64,000 bases of DNA from contig NZ_JBGCCK010000007.1 of assembly GCF_041262525.1 (NCBI RefSeq), positions 248,001-312,000 of the forward strand, read 5' to 3'. The position numbers and the translations under genes are program-made. This document shows, piece by piece, positions 22,377 through 30,004 of the stretch; positions within the stretch are counted from its first letter, which is position 1, and each line of letters starts with the position of its first letter. The DNA comes from Streptacidiphilus sp041262525 (GTDB taxonomy: Bacteria > Actinomycetota > Actinomycetes > Streptomycetales > Streptomycetaceae). The notes beneath the pieces were generated by a model. The model was not told the DNA's origin. It saw only the letters and a list, made by a program, of their open reading frames with translations, and ran no database searches.

Positions 22377-24062
22377 ATGACAGTCTCTCGTCGCACCTTC
22401 CTGTCCACGCTCTCCGCCGGAGCCGCCGGCGTCGCGCTCGGCGGCCTCACCGCCGCCGGTACCGCGCGGGCCGCGAGCCCGACCGGCGACGTCGTCGGCA
22501 AGGTGACGGTCGGTTACCAGGGCTGGTTCGCCTGCCCAGGCGACGGCGCCCCGATCAACGCCTGGTGGCACTGGAGCCAGAACTGGTCCCAGGCGCCCTC
22601 GCCGAGCAACAACGTCATCAAGGCATGGCCCGACTCGCGCGAGTTCGCCCGCACCTACCAGACCGCCTACGCGAATCTCGGCGGCGGCCAGCCGGCCACC
22701 CTCTTCTCCTCCTACGACCAGCAGACGATCGACACCCACTTCCAGTGGATGCAGCAGAACGGCTGCGACACCGCCGCCCTCCAGCGCTTCGACCCCAACG
22801 GCAGTGAGGGCCCCACCCGCGACGCGATCACTGCCAGGGTGCGCACCTCCGCCGAGTCGCACGGCGTCAAGTTCTACGTGATGTACGACGTCAGCGGTTG
22901 GACGACCATGCAGTCCGAGATCAAGGCGGACTGGACGAACAAGATGTCCGCGTACACCGCCTCCTCCGCCTACGCCCGCCAGAACGGCAAGCCGGTCGTC
23001 GGCATCTGGGGCTTCGGCTTCAACGACTCCAACCACCCGTGGGATGCGGCCACCTGCGCCGACGTCATCAGCTGGTTCAAGGCCCAGGGCTGCTACGTCA
23101 TGGGCGGCGTACCGACCTGGTGGCGGCTCGGCACCAACGACTCCCGTGCCGGATACCTGGATGTCTACCACGCCTTCGACATGCTCTCGCCGTGGATGGT
23201 CGGCCGGATCGGCACCGTCGCGGACGCGGACAACTTCTACACCAACGCCACACTCCCCGACCTGGCCGACTGCAACGCCCACGGCATCGACTACCAGCCG
23301 TGCGTTCTGCCGGGCGATGTGTCGGCGCGGCAGCGGGCCCACGGCGACTTCATGTGGCGGCAGTTCTACAACATGACCCGGGCCGGGGTGCGGAGTGTCT
23401 ACATCTCCATGTTCGACGAGTTCGGCGAGGGCAACCAGATCGCGAAGACCGCCGAGAACCAGAGTCAGGTCCCGGTCGGGTCCGGTCTCCTTGCCCTCGA
23501 CGAGGACGGCACCGCCTGCTCCTCCGACTACTACCTGCGGCTCACCGCCGACGGCGGCGCGATGCTCAAGGGTCGGGCGGTGCTCACCGCCACGCGCCCC
23601 ACGCCGCCCGTCGTCGGCAGCGGTGGTGGTGGCGGATCCAACCCCGATCTGGCGCTGCACCAGCCCGTCGCCGAAAGCAGCCACACCCAGGTCTACGTCG
23701 CCGCCAACGCCGTGGACGGCGACCCCAACACCTACTGGGAGAGCGCCAACAACGCCTTCCCGCAGTGGCTCCAGGTCGACCTCGGCTCCGCGTTGACCAC
23801 CCGCAGGATCGTGCTCACCTTGCCGCCCTCCACCGCCTGGGGTGCCCGCACCCAGACCATCACCGTCCAGGGCAGCACCGACGGCTCCACCTTCACCACC
23901 GTTGTCGGCTCCGCCGACTACCGCTTCGACCCTGCCACCGGCAACACCGCCACCATCAGCTACCCCGGTGGCGCGGGCGTCCGCTATCTGCGACTCCTCT
24001 TCACCGCCAACACCGGCTGGCCCGCCGGCCAGGCCTCCGGGTTCTCCGTCTACGCCACCTGA
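22377..24062 (+). CDS. Tat-exported GH99/GH71-like hydrolase with F5/8-type binding domain
   Basis: This is a 561-residue secreted protein. The twin-arginine signal SRRTFLSTLS leads into a hydrophobic stretch ending ARA-AS. The catalytic part (about 40-410) starts GYQGWFACPGDGAP and includes LFSSYDQQTIDTHFQWM and YVMYDVSGW and ends around SMFDEFGEGNQI, a TIM-barrel pattern of the GH99/GH71-like group of actinobacteria; candidate acid residues lie in these motifs but I cannot assign them firmly. After a GGGG linker, a discoidin-like domain follows that closely matches the last domain of the GH87 enzyme (VDGDPNTYWESANNAFPQW). GH71 enzymes attack alpha-1,3-glucan, so a role alongside GH87 is likely. 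It overlaps the convergent pirin gene by 13 bp. Confidence 0.8.
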   Translation: MTVSRRTFLSTLSAGAAGVALGGLTAAGTARAASPTGDVVGKVTVGYQGWFACPGDGAPINAWWHWSQNWSQAPSPSNNVIKAWPDSREFARTYQTAYANLGGGQPATLFSSYDQQTIDTHFQWMQQNGCDTAALQRFDPNGSEGPTRDAITARVRTSAESHGVKFYVMYDVSGWTTMQSEIKADWTNKMSAYTASSAYARQNGKPVVGIWGFGFNDSNHPWDAATCADVISWFKAQGCYVMGGVPTWWRLGTNDSRAGYLDVYHAFDMLSPWMVGRIGTVADADNFYTNATLPDLADCNAHGIDYQPCVLPGDVSARQRAHGDFMWRQFYNMTRAGVRSVYISMFDEFGEGNQIAKTAENQSQVPVGSGLLALDEDGTACSSDYYLRLTADGGAMLKGRAVLTATRPTPPVVGSGGGGGSNPDLALHQPVAESSHTQVYVAANAVDGDPNTYWESANNAFPQWLQVDLGSALTTRRIVLTLPPSTAWGARTQTITVQGSTDGSTFTTVVGSADYRFDPATGNTATISYPGGAGVRYLRLLFTANTGWPAGQASGFSVYAT

Positions 24063-24829
24063 CCCAGCGTCACCGTCGCGTGCATCTCCCAGACGAGGAT
24101 CTCGGCCGGCCCGGTGGCGGTGACCCGCTGCCCTCCGGTGGCGGTGAACCGGACCGCGTCGCCCTGGGCGAGCGCGCCGGTGCCCTCCAGATCCACCGAG
24201 CCGCGCGCGACGAAGAGGTGCAGGTACGGCGCCTCGGGCAGCGTGACCTGCTGCCCGGGGCGCAGCCGCGCCGCGTGCAGGGCGGCGTGCCGGTTCCGGA
24301 TCCGGATGGCGCTCGCGTCCCTGTGCTGGTCCATGCCCGACGCCACCGTCACCAGCGCCCCGGCCAGCAACTCGTCGTCGATCTCGAGCTGCTCGTACCC
24401 CGGCGCGACGCCGGCTTCGTCGGGCAGCACCCACATCTGAAGGAAGTGCACGGGGTCGGTCGGGCGATCGCCGGTCAACCGGTAGGAGTCGTTCTTCTCC
24501 GAGTGCAGGATGCCGGAGCCGGCGCTCATCCGCTGGGCCAGGCCGGGGTAGATCACGCCGGAGTGGCCACTCGAGTCCTGGTGGACGAGGGAGCCCTGCA
24601 GAACCCAGGTGACGATCTCCATGTCCTGGTGCGGGTGCGTTTCGAAGCCCATGCCCGGCTGCACCAGGTCCTCGTTGTTGACCAGCAGCAGACCGTGGTG
24701 CGTGTTGGTCGGATCCGGCCGACCGGTCCCGAGGGAGAACGAGTGCCTGGAGTCGAGCCAGGTCAGTCTGCTTGCCGGCCGTAGACCGGCCCGTCGCACG
24801 TCAATCGATGGTGTCAGCAATCCGGTCAT
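24050..24829 (-). CDS. Pirin family protein
   Basis: This is a 259-residue bicupin of the pirin/YhhW family. The metal-binding motif of the N-terminal cupin is seen in GMGFETHPHQDMEIVTWVLQG, with His, His and Glu, and the final ligand in GILHSE. Bacterial pirins of this type have quercetin 2,3-dioxygenase activity or act as regulators; the role here is unknown. ATG 24829 has GGAAAGG upstream. It is divergent from a MarR gene across a palindromic operator, so it is probably the MarR target. Confidence 0.88.
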   Translation of the reverse strand: MTGLLTPSIDVRRAGLRPASRLTWLDSRHSFSLGTGRPDPTNTHHGLLLVNNEDLVQPGMGFETHPHQDMEIVTWVLQGSLVHQDSSGHSGVIYPGLAQRMSAGSGILHSEKNDSYRLTGDRPTDPVHFLQMWVLPDEAGVAPGYEQLEIDDELLAGALVTVASGMDQHRDASAIRIRNRHAALHAARLRPGQQVTLPEAPYLHLFVARGSVDLEGTGALAQGDAVRFTATGGQRVTATGPAEILVWEMHATVTLGQVA

Positions 24830-24870
24830 GGCGGGTTTCCTTTCCGTGCGCTGCCCAGGGTACGTCCCTG

Positions 24871-24890
24871 TCACATGAACATTCAAGTGA
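24871..24890. promoter_or_regulatory. MarR-type palindromic operator between pirin and marR
   Basis: TCACATGAACATTCAAGTGA is a 20-bp palindrome with one mismatched pair (TCACATGAA / TTCAAGTGA). It lies between the divergent pirin and MarR starts and is the expected autoregulatory site. Confidence 0.7.
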
Positions 24891-24921
24891 CTCGAAATGC
24901 CTGGGCTGATACGCTCTCGGC

Positions 24922-25419
24922 ATGACCACCTCTGACACGTCGCCGCAGGCGGACGAGCATGCCGACCTGTGGCTCACCTCGGGCGAACTGGCGTCCTGGA
25001 TGTCCGTGGTCCGCCTGATCACCCGGCTTCCCTGGGCGATCGATGCGCAGCTCCAGCGCGACGCGGAGCTGAGCATGGTCGAGTACATGGCCCTGGCGAT
25101 GCTTTCCGAGGCCCCCGAGCGGACCTTGCGCATGGGCGTGCTGGCCGAGCACACCAGTACCTCGCTGTCCCGGCTGTCGCACATGGTGAAGCGGCTGGAG
25201 AGTCGTGGCTACGTCCGGCGCGAGCCCGACCCGGTCGACGGACGCTTCACCAACGCCATCCTGCTGCCCGCCGGCATGAGCAAGCTGGAGTCGGTCGCGC
25301 CGGGCCATGTGGCCTACGTCCGCCGTCTGGTGGTGGACAACCTGTCCGGCGAGCGCCTGCGCCGACTCGGCCAGGACGCCGAGCGGATCCTGGAGCGGAT
25401 CGACTCGCCCGCGCGCTGA
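24922..25419 (+). CDS. MarR-family transcriptional regulator (pirin-linked)
   Basis: This is a 165-residue winged-helix protein. The DNA-binding domain is seen in LRMGVLAEHTSTSLSRLSHM and KRLESRGYVRREPDPVDGR, the usual MarR wing, between helices for dimerisation. Neither Cys pairs nor obvious ligand residues identify its signal. It is divergent from a pirin gene with a shared palindrome, and the ten-base core CTTGAATGTT recurs just after its own stop codon (25425). Confidence 0.9.
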   Translation: MTTSDTSPQADEHADLWLTSGELASWMSVVRLITRLPWAIDAQLQRDAELSMVEYMALAMLSEAPERTLRMGVLAEHTSTSLSRLSHMVKRLESRGYVRREPDPVDGRFTNAILLPAGMSKLESVAPGHVAYVRRLVVDNLSGERLRRLGQDAERILERIDSPAR

Positions 25420-25424
25420 TATGG

Positions 25425-25438
25425 CTTGAATGTTAAAG
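25425..25438. promoter_or_regulatory. Second copy of the MarR operator core
   Basis: CTTGAATGTTAAAG shares its first ten bases with the complement of the palindrome at 24871-24890. It lies between two convergent stop codons, not in a promoter. Confidence 0.35.
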
Positions 25439-25479
25439 TACACGCCGCCCAGCTCGGCCTGGCCGGTTGACCGAGCGGC

Positions 25480-26400
25480 TCAGCGAGTCCGGCCGCGCGG
25501 CTTGAGCGGCGTCGCGGAGAGTTCCGGCGCGGGCAGGGGAGCGCCGTCGTAGCCGGTGACCTCGCCGAAGCCGGTGCCGAGCATCCAGTCGGTGCGGGCC
25601 TGGGCGATCTCCTCGGGGGTCCTGGCGACGAAGTTCCACCACATGACGAGCTTCTCGTCGAACGGCTCGCCGCCGAGGAGCAACAGCCCGCTGTCGCTGA
25701 GGGCGCGCAGCGGGAGCTCGGCGCGGCCGAAGCCGAGGTAGAGCATCGAGCCGGGAGGCAGCCGCACGCCGTCGACCTCGGTCTCGCCGGACATGGTGAG
25801 CACGGCGTACTCGAAGTCCGGTTCCAGCGGCAGCCGTACGTCCGCGCCCTCGGCGAGGGTGAGGTCGGCGCCGACGAGCGGTGAGTAGGTGGTGCCCGGC
25901 GAGGCGGCGCCGTCCAGTTCGCCGAGGATGACGGTGGCGCTGAGGCCGTGGGCCGTGACCTGTGGCAGCTCGGCGTGGTGCTCGAAGGCGGGGGCCACGT
26001 GACGGTGGGCGTCGGGCAGGGCCACCCAGAGCTGGGCCCCGTGCAGCAGGGGCGAGTGGGGGTCGGGGCTCTGCTCCGCATGGGCGATGGCCCGGCCGGC
26101 GGTCATCAGGCCGAGCTCGCGGGGACGCACGGTCTGGACGCTGCCGAGGCTGTCGCGGTGGAGGACCTCACCGGCGTGCAGCCAACTGACGGTCTGGAGG
26201 CCGATGTGCGGGTGCGGGGGCACCTGCATCCCCGACTCGGTGGCGATGTCGTCCGGTCCGTAGTGGTCCACGAAGCACCACGCGCCGACCGTGCGGCGGC
26301 CGAGATTGGGCAGGAGTCGCCGCACGACGGTGCTGCCGCCGAGGTGCGCCTCGCGCGGGCTCAACAGGTCCTTGGACATCCGGGGGTCGAGAACGCTCAT
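25480..26400 (-). CDS. Pirin family protein, long type
   Basis: This is a 306-residue bicupin. The N-terminal signature RRLLPNLGRRTVGAWCFVDHYGP and the metal-site motif VPPHPHIGLQTVSWLHAGEV (two His) are typical, with a further His in GRAIAHAE. The C-terminal cupin ends LMWWNFVARTPEEI, a hallmark of this pirin group. ATG 26400 overlaps the OsmC stop (ATGA), so it is the last gene of the GNAT-OsmC-pirin operon, a set often associated with redox or electrophile stress. Confidence 0.9.
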   Translation of the reverse strand: MSVLDPRMSKDLLSPREAHLGGSTVVRRLLPNLGRRTVGAWCFVDHYGPDDIATESGMQVPPHPHIGLQTVSWLHAGEVLHRDSLGSVQTVRPRELGLMTAGRAIAHAEQSPDPHSPLLHGAQLWVALPDAHRHVAPAFEHHAELPQVTAHGLSATVILGELDGAASPGTTYSPLVGADLTLAEGADVRLPLEPDFEYAVLTMSGETEVDGVRLPPGSMLYLGFGRAELPLRALSDSGLLLLGGEPFDEKLVMWWNFVARTPEEIAQARTDWMLGTGFGEVTGYDGAPLPAPELSATPLKPRGRTR

Positions 26401-26876
26401 GACGGTCGGGCCTCCACGGCGAAGATGGGCGTTCCGCCGCGGACGGCCCGGGTGACGGGGGTGCGTTCGGCGATGTCCAGGAGTCGGGCCCGTTGGGCTT
26501 CGTCGAGGTCGCCGGTGAGGTCGATGCGGCGGGTGATCCGGTCGGCCCGGTCGGGGCCATTCTCGGGGCCCTTCTCGTAGCCGAGGTGGACTCTGATGGT
26601 CTCGAGCGGCCACTGCTTGCGCTGGGCGTACATCCGGAGCGTGATGACGGTGCAGGAGCCGAGCGCGGAGAGCAGCAGGCCGATCGGGTTGGGCGCGGTG
26701 TCCGCCCCGCCGACCGACTCCGGTTCGTCGGCGGCGAGCGGATGGCGGCCGACGCGGATGTCGACGCGGTAGTCGTCCGAGGAGCCGGTGGCCACGGCGG
26801 CGGCTGAGCGCACGTACCCGGGGGCCGCCGTCTCGCCCTCGCTGGTCACCACGTCCATGCCGGTCAGCGCCTCCAT
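26397..26876 (-). CDS. OsmC-family protein with only one conserved Cys
   Basis: This is a 159-residue protein of the OsmC/Ohr fold (peroxide-related). The first conserved Cys is present in LLSALGSCTVITLRMYAQRKQ. The second, normally in a CPVH-like motif, is replaced: the sequence reads ERTPVTRAV. Classic two-Cys peroxidase chemistry is therefore unlikely; single-Cys members may act on other thiols or bind ligands. An in-frame ATG at 26858 with GGAGG 11 nt upstream is a better start than 26876. It is the middle gene of a GNAT-OsmC-pirin operon. Confidence 0.85.
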   Translation of the reverse strand: MEALTGMDVVTSEGETAAPGYVRSAAAVATGSSDDYRVDIRVGRHPLAADEPESVGGADTAPNPIGLLLSALGSCTVITLRMYAQRKQWPLETIRVHLGYEKGPENGPDRADRITRRIDLTGDLDEAQRARLLDIAERTPVTRAVRGGTPIFAVEARPS

Positions 26877-26881
26877 GCCGG

Positions 26882-27187
26882 TCAGAATCCGAACCGGGCG
26901 CGCTGGCCCTCGGGGACGAGCTCGACGTACTCGGGGTGCTTGCTGATCCAGCCCCGGATGAAGGGGCAGAACGGCAGCACGGCCAGCTTCTCCTCGCGGG
27001 CGGCGTCGAGGGCGGTCCTGGCGAGGGTCCCGGCCAGGCCGTGGCCCTCGAAGCGCGGGTCGATCTCGGTGTGGATGAAGGCGATCTCGTTCTCGAACCG
27101 GTGGTACTGGGCGAAACCGGCCAGTACGTCGTCGTCGAAGATCTCGAAGCGCGACTGCTCGGGGTTGTCGGTGACGCGGTGGTCCAT
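26882..27187 (-). CDS. Small GNAT N-acetyltransferase (YjdJ-like)
   Basis: This is a 101-residue minimal GNAT domain. The acetyl-CoA pyrophosphate-binding motif appears as PRFEGHGLAGTLARTAL and the C-terminal VLPFCPFIRGWISKHPEY is characteristic of this short family, which carries a conserved Cys near the acceptor site. AGGAGG precedes ATG 27187. It leads the operon with OsmC and pirin. A perfect 16-bp palindrome lies 55 bp upstream. The acceptor substrate is unknown. Confidence 0.85.
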   Translation of the reverse strand: MDHRVTDNPEQSRFEIFDDDVLAGFAQYHRFENEIAFIHTEIDPRFEGHGLAGTLARTALDAAREEKLAVLPFCPFIRGWISKHPEYVELVPEGQRARFGF

Positions 27188-27241
27188 CGTTCCTCCTGTG
27201 AGCCTTCGGGGTGAGCCCTGATGGGCTGACAGGAGCACTAT

Positions 27242-27257
27242 AGTTGATGCATCAACT
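27242..27257. promoter_or_regulatory. Perfect 16-bp palindrome AGTTGATGCATCAACT
   Basis: It lies in the divergent region of the GNAT-OsmC-pirin operon and the flavoprotein gene, next to CACTATAG, a plausible -10. Arms TTGAT/ATCAA resemble MarR/DUF24-type redox-sensor operators. It is probably the main control site of this stress operon. Confidence 0.65.
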
Positions 27258-27455
27258 TCTCGCCATCGGCTCTCGTGATCCGCCGCCACCGCTTCCACTC
27301 TCCAGGATTCCGGCCGGACGTGCTGTTCCTGCGGCGCACCGCAGTTGCCCGGCCGTGCACCGAACTGCCCGTCGGCGTGTCGCCGCTGGACGTCGTCGGA
27401 ACCGCACCGGAAGTATGGCGCGGGCGGGTGGCTCGGACAGTTGGAGGGATGGCTT

Positions 27456-28889
27456 GTGGACGAGTTCGATGTTGTGGTGCTGGGGGCCGGGCCCACGGGG
27501 GAGAACCTTGCCGACCGGGTGCACGCCGGCGGGTTGAGCGTGGCGGTGGTCGAGCACGAGCTCGTGGGAGGGGAGTGCTCCTACTGGGCCTGCATGCCGA
27601 GCAAGGCGCTGCTGCGCCCGGCCGCCGCGCTCGCGGACGCGCGGCGTGTGGCGGGCTCGCGCGAGGCGGTGACCGGGGGACTTGACGTGGCGGCGGTGCT
27701 CAGCCGCCGGGACGACTTCGCCTCGCACTGGAAGGACGACGGCCAGGTCCGCTGGCTCGACGGGGTCGGGATCACGCTGGTGCGCGGCCACGGGCGGCTC
27801 GACGGGGAGAAGCGCGTCGTCGTGGAGACGGCCGAGGGCGAGCGGCGGGTGCTGGTGGCACGGCACGCGGTGGCGCTCTGCACCGGGACCCGGGCAGCGC
27901 TTCCCGGCCTGCCGGGACTCGCCGAGGCGCGCCCGTGGACCAGCCGCGAGGCGACCGGTTCGCCGGTGGTGCCGGGACGGCTGGCGGTGGTCGGCGGAGG
28001 AGTGGTGGCGGTCGAGATGGCCACCGCCTGGCGGGCGCTGGGCAGCGAGGTGGTGCTGCTGGTGCGTGGTTCGGGGCTGTTGCCCAGGGTCGAGGAGTTC
28101 GCCGGGGACCTGGTGGCGGAGGGCCTCGCCGCGGCGGGGGTCGATGTGCGCTTCGGCGAGTCCGTGACGGGTGTCCGCCGCGACGGCGGCGGCGAGGTCG
28201 AGCTCACGCTCGCGGGGGGCGGGACGCTGACGGCGGACGAGGTGCTCTTCGCCACCGGTCGCGTGCCGGCCACCGCCGACCTGGGCCTCGAGAGCGTGGG
28301 CCTGCCCGCGGGCAAGCCGGTGGAAGTGGACGACACCGGTCTCGCGGTCGGCGTCCCCGGCGGCTGGCTCTACGCGGCGGGTGACGTCAACGGGCGGGTG
28401 TTGATGACGCATCAGGGCAAGTACCAGGGGCGGATCTTCGGCGCGGCGATCGCCGACCGCGCTGCCGGCCGAGAGCTGGATCTGGCGCCCTGGGGCCGCA
28501 GCGTGGCCACGGCGGACGAACGGGCCGTGCCGCAGGTGGTTTTCACCGACCCGGAGGTCGCGGCAGTCGGCCTCACCCTCGACGAGGCGCTGAACGCCGG
28601 ACGTCGGGCGCGTGCGGTCGACTACGACCTCGGCAATGTCGCCGGCGCCTCACTCTTCGCCGACGGCTACCGCGGTCGTGCCCGCGCCGTGGTGGACCTG
28701 GACCGCGAGACCCTGCTCGGCGTCACCTTCGTCGGCCCCGGCGTGGCGGAACTCCTCCACGCGGCGACCGTCGCCGTCGCCGGCGAGGTCCCGATCGCCC
28801 GACTGTGGCACGCCGTCCCGGCGTACCCGACCATCAGCGAGATCTGGCTGCGCCTGCTGGAGACCTACCGCGACAAGGGCGCCACCTGA
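27456..28889 (+). CDS. Pyridine nucleotide-disulfide oxidoreductase (class I flavoprotein)
   Basis: This is a 477-residue enzyme of the lipoamide dehydrogenase/mercuric reductase family. FAD motif GAGPTGENLADRVHAGG, redox-active disulfide in GECSYWACMPSK, NAD(P) motif VVGGGVVAVEMATAWRALG, second FAD motif LYAAGDVNGRVLMTHQGKYQG, and the C-terminal dimerisation domain with VPAYPTISE. The usual active-site His-x4-Glu (HPT..E) is replaced by YPT..E, so the disulfide may work differently. GTG 27456 has GGAGGG 7 nt upstream. The substrate is unknown; the divergent OsmC/pirin operon suggests redox defence. Confidence 0.88.
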   Translation: MDEFDVVVLGAGPTGENLADRVHAGGLSVAVVEHELVGGECSYWACMPSKALLRPAAALADARRVAGSREAVTGGLDVAAVLSRRDDFASHWKDDGQVRWLDGVGITLVRGHGRLDGEKRVVVETAEGERRVLVARHAVALCTGTRAALPGLPGLAEARPWTSREATGSPVVPGRLAVVGGGVVAVEMATAWRALGSEVVLLVRGSGLLPRVEEFAGDLVAEGLAAAGVDVRFGESVTGVRRDGGGEVELTLAGGGTLTADEVLFATGRVPATADLGLESVGLPAGKPVEVDDTGLAVGVPGGWLYAAGDVNGRVLMTHQGKYQGRIFGAAIADRAAGRELDLAPWGRSVATADERAVPQVVFTDPEVAAVGLTLDEALNAGRRARAVDYDLGNVAGASLFADGYRGRARAVVDLDRETLLGVTFVGPGVAELLHAATVAVAGEVPIARLWHAVPAYPTISEIWLRLLETYRDKGAT

Positions 28890-28924
28890 AGGCTGGGTTA
28901 CGCCGCTGAGTCTGGCTGAGCGGC

Positions 28925-28930
28925 TAGGGT
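28925..28930 (+). promoter_or_regulatory. -10 element TAGGGT for a leaderless transcript
   Basis: TAGGGT, 6 nt, then ATG 28937, with no Shine-Dalgarno sequence, is the standard actinobacterial leaderless layout. Confidence 0.45.
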
Positions 28931-28936
28931 CGTGGC

Positions 28937-29959
28937 ATGCGTTACATCATCGTGGGGGCGGGCGCAGTCGGGGGCGCGATCGGCGGGCGGCTGGCCCAGA
29001 GCGGCCGGGAGGTCGCGTTGGTCGCGCGTGGCGCGCATCTGGACGCGCTGCGCGCGGACGGGTTGCGGCTGGTCACGCCCCAGGGGACGGAGCAGCTGCG
29101 GATCCCCGCCTACGCCCACCACGAGGACCTCGGCCCGCTGCGGCGTGACGACGTGCTGGTACTGGCGGTCAAGTCGCAGGACACCGAGAACGTGCTGCGC
29201 GACTGGTCGACGGCTGCCGTCGGCGGTGGCGGCACGGCGGGCGAGGTGCTGACGGTCGTCTGCGCGCAGAACGGCGTCGCCAACGAGCGCGCCGCGCTGC
29301 GGTACTTCGCGAGCGTCGTCGGCATGTGCGTCTGGCTGCCCGCCACGCACCTCCAGCCCGGCACCGTCGTCGCGCACACCGCGCCGCTCAGCGGGATCCT
29401 CACCCTCGGCCGCTACCCGCAGGGCGGCGACGGCGAACCGGCCGACGAGCTGATCGCGGCAATCGCCGCCGACGTCGCGGGCGCGTACTTCGACGCGCCC
29501 GTCGTCGCGGACGTGATGCGCTGGAAGTACGGCAAGCTGCTCAACAACCTGGGCAACGCGCTGGAGGCGTCGCTGGGACGGGAGCAGCTGGAGAAGTCCG
29601 AGGACCTGCTGGCCGCCGTGCGGGCGGAGGGCGTGGCTGTGCTCGACGCCGCGGGGATCGCGTACGCGACCGACGAGGAGCGCATGGCCGTCCAGGGCAG
29701 GCGGATGCAGGTCGTCCCGATCCCGGACGTCCACCGCGCGGGCGGCTCGACCTGGCAGAGCCTGCACCGGCGCGGCAGCGTCGAGGCGGACTATCTCAAC
29801 GGCGAGATCGCGATGCTGGGGCGGGAGCACGGCGTGCCGACGCCCGTCAACGACCTGATGCGGCGTGAGGTGACGCGCCTCGCGCAGGAGGGCCTGCCGC
29901 CCGGCAGCGCGACCCCGGAGGAGCTCCGCGCTCAGCTCGCCCCGGCCACCCGGCCGTGA
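28937..29959 (+). CDS. 2-dehydropantoate 2-reductase family protein (second paralogue)
   Basis: This is a 340-residue ketopantoate reductase-like protein. Rossmann motif GAGAVGGAIGGRLAQSG at residues 7-23, LAVKSQDTE, CAQNGVANE and the catalytic KYGKLLNNLGNAL are all present; the C-terminal domain carries the SxxxSLxRxxxxExDxLNGE-like motif (STWQSLHRRGSVEADYLNGE). It differs clearly from the paralogue at 3 kb. It is a single gene with its own promoter. It may be the true PanE or act on a related 2-oxo acid. Confidence 0.85.
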   Translation: MRYIIVGAGAVGGAIGGRLAQSGREVALVARGAHLDALRADGLRLVTPQGTEQLRIPAYAHHEDLGPLRRDDVLVLAVKSQDTENVLRDWSTAAVGGGGTAGEVLTVVCAQNGVANERAALRYFASVVGMCVWLPATHLQPGTVVAHTAPLSGILTLGRYPQGGDGEPADELIAAIAADVAGAYFDAPVVADVMRWKYGKLLNNLGNALEASLGREQLEKSEDLLAAVRAEGVAVLDAAGIAYATDEERMAVQGRRMQVVPIPDVHRAGGSTWQSLHRRGSVEADYLNGEIAMLGREHGVPTPVNDLMRREVTRLAQEGLPPGSATPEELRAQLAPATRP

Positions 29960-30004
29960 CCTGATTCACGTGGCGTGGTGGTGTAACGGCCGCTCGGCTG
30001 ATGC

